From assembly GCA_031279525.1 (NCBI GenBank), contig JAITIH010000100.1, forward strand, positions 1-5,095: a stretch of DNA of 5,095 bases, written 5' to 3'. Source of the stretch: Deltaproteobacteria bacterium (lineage in GTDB: Bacteria > Desulfobacterota > Desulfarculia > Adiutricales > Adiutricaceae). Within the stretch, counting starts at the first letter, position 1. The number at the start of each line of letters is the position of its first letter. Both the position numbers and the translations under genes were made by a program. Under the pieces are notes generated by a model that saw only the letters and a program-made list of their open reading frames with translations, had not been told where the DNA came from and made no database searches. Of this stretch, positions 1 to 5,095 are shown piece after piece.

Positions 1-918
1 CGCTTCTCCTCTAGGCTCCTTAAGCTAGCTTTTTTGGGATCCCCCGCTCCCATCGAGTCGATCAAGGCGATTTCCGTAGCCAAACTCATCGGCGGAGCCC
101 ATCGGGGCCTAAGGTCGTCGGCGAGCGTTAAAACGGCTTGGCTTAAGCCCATTTATAAGGACGGCCACTGGTACCTGAAGGTGGAGGCCGAGGCGACGGC
201 CACGGTCGAGGCCCGCGCGGAGGTCAAGGCTGGCGGCCAAACTTTTTACTGCCAAACGACGTTCCCGCTTTACGCCTTCGGTTTGTCGAAGCCTAAGGCC
301 GAAGGAATCGTTAACGACTTTATGTGGCCTTATATAATCGTCAAAAATCAAAAAGGCCCCTTCTTTACGCCGCAAGTCGGGGTCAAATTATCGTTCCAAC
401 TGGAAAACCTAAATCTAGGCCAGCCAGAAAAGCCAAACCCAAAAAAGCCCCAACCCCGAGCTGGTGGCCAGACGGAAGCCAGCTCGGACAATCGGCCTCT
501 AAGCCAGGCGGGCGACCAGACGGAGGCCAGCTCGGACAATCGGCCTTTTAGCCAGGCGGAAGATTTAGCGGGAAAGCCGACCCTCCGCCTAACGGAAAAA
601 GGCCTTAACTTAGGCCCGAAAATCCTGGCCTTCGACCAAGGCCAAACGTTGGCCGTGGCCTCGGACGAAACAGGCTCTTTCGATTTGCTCCTGTCGGCCG
701 ACCCGGCCCTAAAATACCTAGGTCCTATCGGCGGGAAGGAAATCGTCCTCGCCGCGGATCTTGGGGATAGCCTCGTAAGCTTTACATTTCGGGCCGGGCG
801 CCAGCAGATCCCCAAATCCCATCGTAAAGAGGCGTTGGCCATTTTAGCCTTAACCACGGCCGCGACCGGCGGCCTTACGGCCTTCTTCAGAAAGCGCGAC
901 GATGGATATCTTGTCTAA
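1..918 (+). CDS. Exported/anchored protein of unknown function, 5'-partial
   Basis: The reading frame is open from base 1 with no ATG near the edge; the first possible start in the window is a TTG at 34 with no ribosome binding site or signal peptide, so I infer the gene begins upstream. The visible 305 residues hold a beta-rich stretch at about nt 127-300 (containing GHWYLKVEA and GQTFYCQTTFPLYAFG), a segment GPFFTPQVGVKLSFQLE (nt 355-405), a Pro/Lys-rich linker with a 48-bp duplication (nt 418-560), a second beta-like part ending AADLGDSLVSFTF (nt 754-792), then a hydrophobic segment at about nt 832-888 followed by RKR. That end looks like a single membrane anchor with a short cytoplasmic tail, placing the bulk in the periplasm. 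It overlaps the next gene by 17 bp, which suggests translational coupling to the membrane ferredoxin. It faintly resembles DUF4198-type periplasmic proteins found near metal uptake genes, but I cannot confirm that. Function unknown. Confidence 0.75.
   Translation, partial: RFSSRLLKLAFLGSPAPIESIKAISVAKLIGGAHRGLRSSASVKTAWLKPIYKDGHWYLKVEAEATATVEARAEVKAGGQTFYCQTTFPLYAFGLSKPKAEGIVNDFMWPYIIVKNQKGPFFTPQVGVKLSFQLENLNLGQPEKPNPKKPQPRAGGQTEASSDNRPLSQAGDQTEASSDNRPFSQAEDLAGKPTLRLTEKGLNLGPKILAFDQGQTLAVASDETGSFDLLLSADPALKYLGPIGGKEIVLAADLGDSLVSFTFRAGRQQIPKSHRKEALAILALTTAATGGLTAFFRKRDDGYLV
460..555 (+). repeat. Two-copy 48-bp in-frame tandem repeat
   Basis: Units 460-507 and 508-555 agree at 42 of 48 bases and encode two 16-residue units sharing QTEASSDNRP. 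A fragment of a third unit (AED) follows at 556-564. The length is a multiple of three, so copy number can change without breaking the frame. It lies in the hydrophilic linker between the two beta-like parts of the exported protein, where length variation should be tolerated. Four of the six differences fall in the first 15 bases or at synonymous positions, so the duplication is recent but not brand new. Confidence 0.9.
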
Positions 919-1840
919 ACCTTGGCGGTTGGCCCGCCTTATGACCCAGCACTTAAGCTTCGTCGTCTTAACTTACGGTGGGCGGCTTGGAATTAACCTG
1001 GGCAACGGCGTCCCGTGCCTGTCTTGCCCTTACGTCCCGACCTGCGGCGGGGTCTGTTACCTGCGCTTTCTCCAAAACCCCCTTGGAGGACTGGCCCTGC
1101 CTTGGCCCTTGGTTTTCACCCAAAGGGGCCTGGTCGCCTTGGGGGTCTTCATATCGTTTTTACTTTTGGTGGCTATCTTTGGGCAGAGCTGGTGCGGCTG
1201 GCTCTGCCCTTTTGGACTACTTCAGGATTGGATCTCTAGCCTTCGCCGGAAACTGGGGATCCGAGAGGCCGCGTTTTCCAAAAAGGCGACTAGGGCTCTT
1301 AAATTTTTTAAATATTTCCTCTTGGCCTATCTTCTAAGCGCCCCCATCCTGATCGTGAAAAGAATTTTGCCCGCGGACCTATCGCCGCCTTTTTGCTCGA
1401 TTTGCCCGGCCAAGATCCTCATGCCTTTATTCGCCGGCGACGCCACCTGGCTTTCTTTGGATTTTACCAACGACTTTCTCTTAGTCGCGAGCGTTTTGTT
1501 GTTGGTCCTTACCGGCTTAACTTTAGTCGGGGCCTTTTATAAAGAGAGAATGTTTTGCCTGATTTGCCCCATGTCGGCCTTGATTGGCTTTTTTAAGTTT
1601 TTGGCCATTTTTCGCCTGACCAAAGAGCCTTTAGCTTGCCAGGGCTGCGGCACTTGCCGGCGAGTCTGTCCGGTGGATCTCGACGCCTCCTATCAAAACC
1701 GCGACCGTCCCCGGGTCCAAGTTAGCGGCTGCCAGGGCTGCTTTACCTGCGCCGAGTCGTGCGCCGCCGATGGGACGCTTTCGGTGAAATTCGGGCCGCT
1801 GACCTTGTTTAAGTCGTCTAGAAAGCGCTCCGTCCAGTGA
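902..1840 (+). CDS. NapH/CcoG-like membrane-bound polyferredoxin (4Fe-4S binding protein)
   Basis: This 312-residue protein is an integral membrane electron carrier of the NapH/NosR/CcoG type. Hydrophobic spans lie at about residues 76-94, 134-152, 191-212 and 224-238, with a weaker one at 18-34. The family hallmark cysteine-proline motifs are present: WCGWLCPFG (C98, C102), CSICP (C165, C168) and CLICPMSA (C219, C222). Two C-terminal ferredoxin motifs follow: C246-x2-C249-x2-C252-x3-C256-P and C277-x2-C280-x2-C283-x3-C287. An additional N-terminal group, C39-x2-C42-x5-C48-x3-C52, is not part of classical NapH. By family analogy it moves electrons between the quinone pool or cytoplasmic ferredoxin and a partner at the inner membrane; the direction and partner are not visible. 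The ATG at 902 lies inside the preceding gene and has no strong ribosome binding site, so translation is probably coupled; an in-frame ATG at 941 is a less likely alternative. I cannot assign napH because no nitrate reductase genes are here. Confidence 0.88.
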   Translation: MDILSKPWRLARLMTQHLSFVVLTYGGRLGINLGNGVPCLSCPYVPTCGGVCYLRFLQNPLGGLALPWPLVFTQRGLVALGVFISFLLLVAIFGQSWCGWLCPFGLLQDWISSLRRKLGIREAAFSKKATRALKFFKYFLLAYLLSAPILIVKRILPADLSPPFCSICPAKILMPLFAGDATWLSLDFTNDFLLVASVLLLVLTGLTLVGAFYKERMFCLICPMSALIGFFKFLAIFRLTKEPLACQGCGTCRRVCPVDLDASYQNRDRPRVQVSGCQGCFTCAESCAADGTLSVKFGPLTLFKSSRKRSVQ

Positions 1841-1934
1841 TTTTTAGCCATTTTAGCGGGCCGGCCATCCCGACCGGGCCAAAGTTCGTTTTTTTGGTTT
1901 TTGACTTTGCCCTTAAACGATCCAAGAGCCGCAT
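1841..1934 (+). terminator. Intergenic gap with a weak hairpin and T-rich tract, possible terminator
   Basis: An imperfect GC-rich inverted repeat (GGCCGG at 1859-1864 against CCGGGCC at 1874-1880, one bulged base) is followed eight bases later by seven Ts (1889-1895) and then five more (1898-1902). This could be a leaky intrinsic terminator or attenuator between the ferredoxin gene and the dehydratase-like gene. The stem is short and the T run is not directly adjacent, so the call is weak. No convincing promoter hexamer pair was found before the next gene: TTGACT at 1901-1906 lacks a matching -10. Confidence 0.3.
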
Positions 1935-3266
1935 ATGGAAGAAGGCCTAACTTTCGCCCTAAAGGACGCCCAAAAGGACGCCCAAAAGGACGGCCCTAAG
2001 GACGGCCCTAAGGACGGCCTAAAGCCTTCGCGAGAAGAGATCTTAAGGCAAAAAAATCTCCAGCGTTTTAAGGCCGAGGCCCTGGCCGAGTCGCGGCGTC
2101 TAAGGGCCAGATCCGACTACCGCCCAGAGTTTGACCGTTTTTTACGACTTTTGGAGGCCGGCCCTTTGGCCTTCGCCGAAAGGCCCGGAGGTCGGCCGGT
2201 CATGGCTTTACTGTGTCTTCAGGCCCCATTGGAGCTATTTCACGCTCATGGGTTTCAGCCTTATCGGCTTTTTGGGGGGAGTCTGGCCGCCGAAAGGCTG
2301 GCCGCGCCCTACGCTCCGGCCACGGCTTGCCCCATGATCAAATCGGCTTTGGGGTCGCTAGCTTTGTTAAAGGGCGACGGGCCCCAATTGGGGCTCGCCG
2401 GGCTTATCGCGCCCACCACCTGCGACTGGATCGTTAAGTTTCCCGAGCCGCTTAGGGCTATGGGCCTTAACGTGGGCCCAGTTATGGCCTTGGACCTCCC
2501 GCACGGCCAAACTAGGGACTTGGGTCAAAAAAAGTGGCTAAAAGAGGTCTATGGCCTCAACTCGTTTTTAGCCGAGCGGTCGGGGGCGAAAATCGCCCGC
2601 CAAGATCTTCTTAGGTCGATAAATGTTTACCGCGCGGCCAACCGGGCTTTTTCTCGGCTAATTGAGCTAAAACGCCAAGGCCGCTTAGCCCAGATTTGGT
2701 TCGGGGTCTTGGCGGGCTCTTTTTTTGGCGAGGAAGCCGAAAGCTGGGTTAAGGCCATCGAGGAACTTTTGCCCTTATTGGCCGAGGCGCGGATTTCTAA
2801 GGCCAAGGCCGCGGTCTATTTGACCGGCTCGCCGATCTTTTTCCCGAATTTTAAGGTTTTGCGGCTGATCGACGAAGCCGGGCTTACGGTTGTCAAAGAC
2901 GACCTCTGCTCCATGGAAAGGCTCTTAACCGGACCGGTCCACTACGGCGACCCCTCCATGGCCGGGCTCATGGAGGCCCTGGCCCAAAGATACCAGCAGG
3001 GCTGCCAGTGCCCGACCTGTTTCGACGCTGACCGCCGGGTCGGCAACTTGGCGTTTGGCCATAAAAATAACCTCTTCCAAGGCCTAATCCACCACGCCTT
3101 AAAGGGCTGCCACCCTTTTAGCCTGGAGAGCCTAACCTTGGAAAGGGCTCTAACGCTTAAGGGCTTAAAGTTTCTCCGCTTAGAGACCGACCATTCTCCC
3201 GAGGACTCTGGCCCGCTCCTAACAAGGCTGGAAGCCTTCCGGAGCGGCTTGGCCGCATTTGGCTAA
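1935..3266 (+). CDS. 2-hydroxyacyl-CoA dehydratase D-component family protein (HgdB/YjiM/double-cubane-like)
   Basis: The 443-residue product has the layout of the 2-hydroxyacyl-CoA dehydratase D-type family, cytosolic oxygen-sensitive iron-sulfur proteins that receive electrons from an ATP-dependent activase. Visible landmarks in order are LELFHAHGFQPYRLFG (99-114), ACPMIKSALG (131-140), TTCDWIVKFPEPL (161-173), VYLTGSPIFFPN (294-305), VVKDDLC (319-325), GCQCPTCF (356-363), ALKGCHPFS (388-396) and the family C-terminus ETDHSPEDSGPL, then TRLEAF (417-435). Cysteines are C94, C132, C163, C325, C357, C359, C362 and C392; C132, C163 and C325 are the likely core cluster ligands. Only one subunit is encoded, with no partner and no activase nearby, unlike fermentative dehydratases or benzoyl-CoA reductases. 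That favours a stand-alone YjiM-like or double-cubane-type protein, but the substrate is unknown. ATG at 1935 has a weak AAGAG six bases upstream. An acquired-looking Lys/Asp repeat tail precedes the conserved part. It is followed by tonB after 60 bp. Confidence 0.85.
   Translation: MEEGLTFALKDAQKDAQKDGPKDGPKDGLKPSREEILRQKNLQRFKAEALAESRRLRARSDYRPEFDRFLRLLEAGPLAFAERPGGRPVMALLCLQAPLELFHAHGFQPYRLFGGSLAAERLAAPYAPATACPMIKSALGSLALLKGDGPQLGLAGLIAPTTCDWIVKFPEPLRAMGLNVGPVMALDLPHGQTRDLGQKKWLKEVYGLNSFLAERSGAKIARQDLLRSINVYRAANRAFSRLIELKRQGRLAQIWFGVLAGSFFGEEAESWVKAIEELLPLLAEARISKAKAAVYLTGSPIFFPNFKVLRLIDEAGLTVVKDDLCSMERLLTGPVHYGDPSMAGLMEALAQRYQQGCQCPTCFDADRRVGNLAFGHKNNLFQGLIHHALKGCHPFSLESLTLERALTLKGLKFLRLETDHSPEDSGPLLTRLEAFRSGLAAFG
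1962..2021 (+). repeat. Five 12-bp tandem repeats encoding KD-x-x units
   Basis: Five consecutive 12-bp units encode KDAQ, KDAQ, KDGP, KDGP and KDGL. Units 1 and 2 are identical in DNA, as are units 3 and 4, and the fifth differs from unit 4 by one base. They lie at residues 10-29 of the dehydratase-like protein, ahead of its conserved part, giving a charged, probably disordered tail. Being in multiples of three, gain or loss of units would not shift the frame. Confidence 0.93.
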
Positions 3267-3312
3267 GCTTATGGCCATTTTGGCCGGCTAGACCGCCTTA
3301 GGGGCCAGAAAT

Positions 3313-3317
3313 AAGGA
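3313..3317 (+). promoter_or_regulatory. Ribosome binding site of tonB
   Basis: AAGGA at 3313-3317 sits nine bases before the ATG at 3327 and supports that start. It is the clearest Shine-Dalgarno in the window apart from the one before the receptor gene. Confidence 0.7.
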
Positions 3318-3326
3318 ACGACCCCC

Positions 3327-4070
3327 ATGGACGCCATATATTTAGACTATCACCGCGCTTATTTTTGGCGGGCCATGTGCATGGCGGCCGCCCTCCACCT
3401 GTCGGCCTTGGCCGTCATGCTCCTGCCGGCCATCCCCAAGGCCCCCATCGCCGTTTTGGCGGTCATGGATTTCGCCCATTACGATCCATTAGGCGGCGAG
3501 CCTGGCCCTCTCGCCCCGCCGCCCGAGCCCGAGCCCGAGCCGGAACCGGAAATCCCCGACGAGCCGCCGCCTCAGCTTTTGGAAAGCGTGGCCGAAAAGG
3601 CCGAAGTCGCTCCGCCGCCGCCGGAAATTAAGGAAAAGCCTAAAGAAAAGCCCAAGAAAAAACCTAAACCGCCTAAAGCCGAGGTCGCTCAAGGGGCCGC
3701 CGGCGAGGGCCTGGAAGGGGCCGGACCGCCGGGCCCCGGCCAGGGCGGGGTTGGCGGGGGCGTTGGCCGGGGCAACCCTAGCGCCCTCGCCGCTTACCAG
3801 GCCAAAATTAGAACCAGACTGGAAAAGAATAAAAAATACCCGCCCCAGGCCCGCCAAAACCGGGTCGAGGGGATCGTCATGGCCCGCTTCACCATTAACA
3901 AGGAGGGCCAAGTGGTCGGCGGTCAGATCGTCAAAAGCTCCGGCCATAACGTCTTGGACGACGAGGTTTTGGGCCTATTGCGGCGGGTAAACCCTTTTCC
4001 CCCAATCCCCAAGGAGCTTGGCGACAAACCTTTGACCATTACCGCCCCTATCCAATTTAAGGTTAGGTAG
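3327..4070 (+). CDS. tonB: Energy transducer TonB
   Basis: This 247-residue protein couples the inner-membrane proton motive force to outer-membrane receptors. A short cytoplasmic start is followed by one membrane span at about residues 16-36 containing H24 in the ALHLSAL context typical of the TonB anchor. The periplasmic linker has three sections: PEPEPEPEP-type repeats (66-75), a Lys/Pro-rich stretch (100-118) and a Gly-rich stretch (123-150). The C-terminal TonB domain (about 155-247) carries YPPQAR (171-176), the GIVMARFTINKEGQV strand region (182-196), the SSGHNVLDDEVL helix start (204-215) and NPFPPIP (222-228), all landmarks of the family. It is full length. It lies 60 bp after the dehydratase-like gene and directly before a receptor gene, so it is probably a dedicated TonB for that receptor. 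No exbB or exbD is in the window, so these must come from elsewhere. Confidence 0.95.
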   Translation: MDAIYLDYHRAYFWRAMCMAAALHLSALAVMLLPAIPKAPIAVLAVMDFAHYDPLGGEPGPLAPPPEPEPEPEPEIPDEPPPQLLESVAEKAEVAPPPPEIKEKPKEKPKKKPKPPKAEVAQGAAGEGLEGAGPPGPGQGGVGGGVGRGNPSALAAYQAKIRTRLEKNKKYPPQARQNRVEGIVMARFTINKEGQVVGGQIVKSSGHNVLDDEVLGLLRRVNPFPPIPKELGDKPLTITAPIQFKVR

Positions 4071-4132
4071 GCTTTTCGTTGGTTTAATTTTTTCGCTTTT
4101 ACGCAGAGAGGCTGGGGCCCAGCGACCGCCTT

Positions 4133-4154
4133 TTGGCCGGCGCCTTTCGGCCAA
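4133..4154 (+). repeat. Inverted repeat, 7-bp perfect stem
   Basis: TTGGCCG at 4133-4139 is the exact reverse complement of CGGCCAA at 4148-4154, with an eight-base loop. It could form a hairpin in the tonB 3' untranslated region, ending or protecting the transcript. With no T tract after it, intrinsic termination is doubtful, and GGCC-rich arms arise easily in this sequence. Confidence 0.35.
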
Positions 4155-4216
4155 GCTTAAGGGCCTAAATTTCGGTTGGAAAGCCATGCCGCCGAAAGCC
4201 TCAATGGCCTTTTTAA

Positions 4217-4230
4217 CTAAAATTTTTTAG
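4217..4230. promoter_or_regulatory. AT-rich palindrome, possible operator
   Basis: CTAAAA at 4217-4222 and TTTTAG at 4225-4230 are exact reverse complements separated by TT. The surrounding 4211-4230 is almost all A/T in a GC-rich window. It sits about 100 bases before the receptor start and about 25 bases before a candidate promoter, a plausible place for a repressor or activator site. No known regulator motif is recognised. Confidence 0.25.
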
Positions 4231-4255
4231 CCTTATGCATGTGGGAGGCTTTGGC

Positions 4256-4285
4256 TTAGCCAGGGGAAGTTCGCCCTTTTATAAC
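4256..4285 (+). promoter_or_regulatory. Candidate sigma-70-like promoter for the receptor gene
   Basis: TATAAC at 4280-4285 matches the -10 consensus at five of six bases and ends 43 bases before the receptor ATG. The best spaced -35 (TTAGCC at 4256-4261, 18-base gap) is poor, so this promoter would need an activator or may be a chance match. Confidence 0.25.
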
Positions 4286-4317
4286 CTCGCCGCCTTCGCG
4301 ACGGCGGGATCGCTTTT

Positions 4318-4322
4318 AGGAG
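4318..4322 (+). promoter_or_regulatory. Ribosome binding site deciding the receptor start
   Basis: AGGAG at 4318-4322 lies six bases before the ATG at 4329, which opens a textbook signal peptide. This decides the start at 4329 over the longer open frame that begins with an ATG at 4235 in another frame. Confidence 0.8.
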
Positions 4323-4328
4323 CCTTTC

Positions 4329-4400
4329 ATGCGCAAAACTTTCCACTTCATCGCCCCGATTTTGGCGGCCTTTCTGGCCTGGGCCGTCCCAGCGGCGGCC
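4329..4400 (+). other. Signal peptide of the receptor
   Basis: Residues 1-24 have a positive start (MRK), a hydrophobic core (FIAPILAAFLAWAV) and an AAA cleavage site followed by Q, as expected for Sec export of an outer-membrane protein. It lies in a different frame from the TonB box that should follow it. Confidence 0.85.
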
Positions 4401-5095
4401 CAAACCCCGATCTCAACGACTCGTTAGGCCCGGACGCCATCCGAATGGACGTCATCTCGGTCACCGCGACCAGGGTGACCAGGGATCTAAGGGAAATCCC
4501 GCTGTCCGTCTCGGTCATTGGGGAGGCGCAAATCGCCGAGGACCCCAAGACGGACGTGGGCGACTACTTAAGGGACGCGCCTGGGCTCCAGGTCGGCCAA
4601 AGCGTCTACGGTCAGCGACAGTTCAGCGTCCGCGGCCACGGGTCCGAGCGGACCATGATCCTGATCGACGGGGTCCGCCAGAAATTTCTAAGCGCGCTGT
4701 TAACCGAGGAAGCCGGGGGAATTAACCTCGACCCCGCGGATATTGAGAGGATCGAGGCCTTAAAGGCCCGGCCTCGGCCGACGCCATTGGCGGGGCGATC
4801 AACGTCGTGACCAAAAAGGGCGGCGGAAAGCCGATTGGCCTTAACGCCGGGGCGATCTACGATGGCTCAAACCACGGCTGGACGCCTAGGCTTTCCCTTT
4901 ACGGCGAAAAAAGCGGCTTTTACTTTCGAGTCTCGGCCGCGACCTTAAACGCTAAAGACTTAAAGCCGCCCAAGTCCCAAAAATACTACCACACGGCCCA
5001 CCGGCGCCAGTACCACTCAACCAAGCTCGGCTACCAGTGGGACGGCGGGGACCTCGATCTGGCCCTTTCGAGCTACCGGGGCAAGAGGGAAATCG
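4329..5095 (+). pseudogene. TonB-dependent outer-membrane receptor, N-terminal part, two frameshifts, runs off the window
   Basis: This gene encodes a TonB-gated receptor, but no single frame reads through. Frame A (4329-4427) gives a signal peptide of 24 residues, MRKTF...AWAVPAAA, then Q, and stops at a TAG at 4425. Frame B carries a TonB-box-like MDVISVTATR (4445-4474) and plug motifs DYLRDAPGLQV, FSVRGHGSERTMILIDGVRQ and INLDPADIERIEALK, stopping with a TGA at 4808. Frame C (4765 to the end) continues GPASADAIGGAINVVTKK and barrel-like strands such as RLSLYGEKSGFYFRVSA, with no stop. Adding one C to the run at 4405-4408 and one G to the pair at 4765-4766 gives one continuous receptor. Both changes are one-base losses in C/G runs, so they may be real inactivation or sequencing error. 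The usual LYGS of the plug is also missing after GPASA. It follows tonB and would be its client; the plug resembles heme/siderophore-type receptors, but the ligand is not decidable. Confidence 0.85.

Larger units (their letters stand above)
4071..4328 (+). other. Non-coding leader between tonB and the receptor gene
   Basis: These 258 bases show no codable protein with family features. They contain two short hairpin candidates, GCTGG-GGC-CCAGC at 4111-4123 and a perfect 7-bp stem TTGGCCG/CGGCCAA (4133-4139 with 4148-4154, 8-base loop), neither followed by a proper T run. An AT-rich island with a 14-bp near-perfect palindrome lies at 4217-4230. I looked for a cobalamin riboswitch and a Fur-box-like 19-mer and recognised neither. 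Confidence 0.6.

Noticed and set aside
34..36. TTG at 34 as the true start of the first gene
   Set aside because: The frame is open to base 1, there is no ribosome binding site, and the following residues are not a signal peptide although the protein appears exported.
348..857. Antisense open frame of 169 codons
   Set aside because: It mirrors the codon pattern of the + strand gene, including its repeat, and shows no family features.
3267..3326. Terminator between the dehydratase-like gene and tonB
   Set aside because: Only a 4-bp GGCC/GGCC stem with no T tract is present; co-transcription is more likely.
3489..3947. Antisense open frame of 152 codons opposite tonB
   Set aside because: Composition is the complement of the Pro/Lys/Gly-rich TonB linker; tonB is unambiguous here.
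4071..4328. Cobalamin or other riboswitch before the receptor
   Set aside because: I found no B12-box-like core or other conserved riboswitch segments in the leader.
4235..4810. Open frame starting with ATG at 4235 as the receptor start
   Set aside because: Its first 60 or so residues have no signal peptide and no good ribosome binding site, whereas 4329 has AGGAG and a clear signal peptide. The 4235 frame is open by chance until the TonB box.
1..5095. Unusual abundance of GGCC as a restriction or repeat signal
   Set aside because: It is spread through coding regions and follows from heavy use of GGC and GCC codons for Gly and Ala.

Overview
The window is a GC-rich stretch of a Gram-negative bacterium, carrying four complete or partial genes plus one broken gene, all on the + strand. 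A TonB protein and a TonB-dependent outer-membrane receptor show there is an outer membrane. The iron-sulfur-rich proteins (a polyferredoxin-type membrane protein and a 2-hydroxyacyl-CoA dehydratase D-type protein) point to an anaerobe. A Desulfobacterota (deltaproteobacterial)-like gut or sediment anaerobe is my best guess, but that is inference from family resemblance and not something the sequence proves.

Layout: (1) From base 1 to 918 is the 3' part of a gene for an exported protein of unknown function with a C-terminal membrane anchor; its start lies outside the window. It carries a 48-bp in-frame tandem duplication. (2) Overlapping it by 17 bp, 902-1840 encodes a NapH/CcoG-like multi-span membrane ferredoxin with 18 cysteines. 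(3) After a 94-bp gap with a possible hairpin and T-rich tract, 1935-3266 encodes a stand-alone 2-hydroxyacyl-CoA dehydratase D-type protein (HgdB/YjiM/double-cubane-cluster superfamily) with a lysine/aspartate-rich repeat tail at its N-terminus. (4) 3327-4070 encodes a full-length TonB energy transducer. (5) After a 258-bp non-coding leader, a TonB-dependent receptor begins at 4329 and runs off the window. It reads correctly only if one base is restored at a C run near 4405-4408 and one at a G run near 4765-4766.

How they may work together: the TonB/receptor pair imports a scarce nutrient (iron chelate, heme, cobalamin or similar) across the outer membrane. The membrane ferredoxin could pass electrons across or along the inner membrane, with the anchored exported protein as its partner (they are translationally coupled). 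The dehydratase-like protein is a cytosolic low-potential iron-sulfur enzyme whose substrate cannot be read from the sequence. A reductive step applied to an imported compound is a reasonable hypothesis but is only guilt by association. No RNA gene, mobile element, CRISPR array or recognisable riboswitch was seen.
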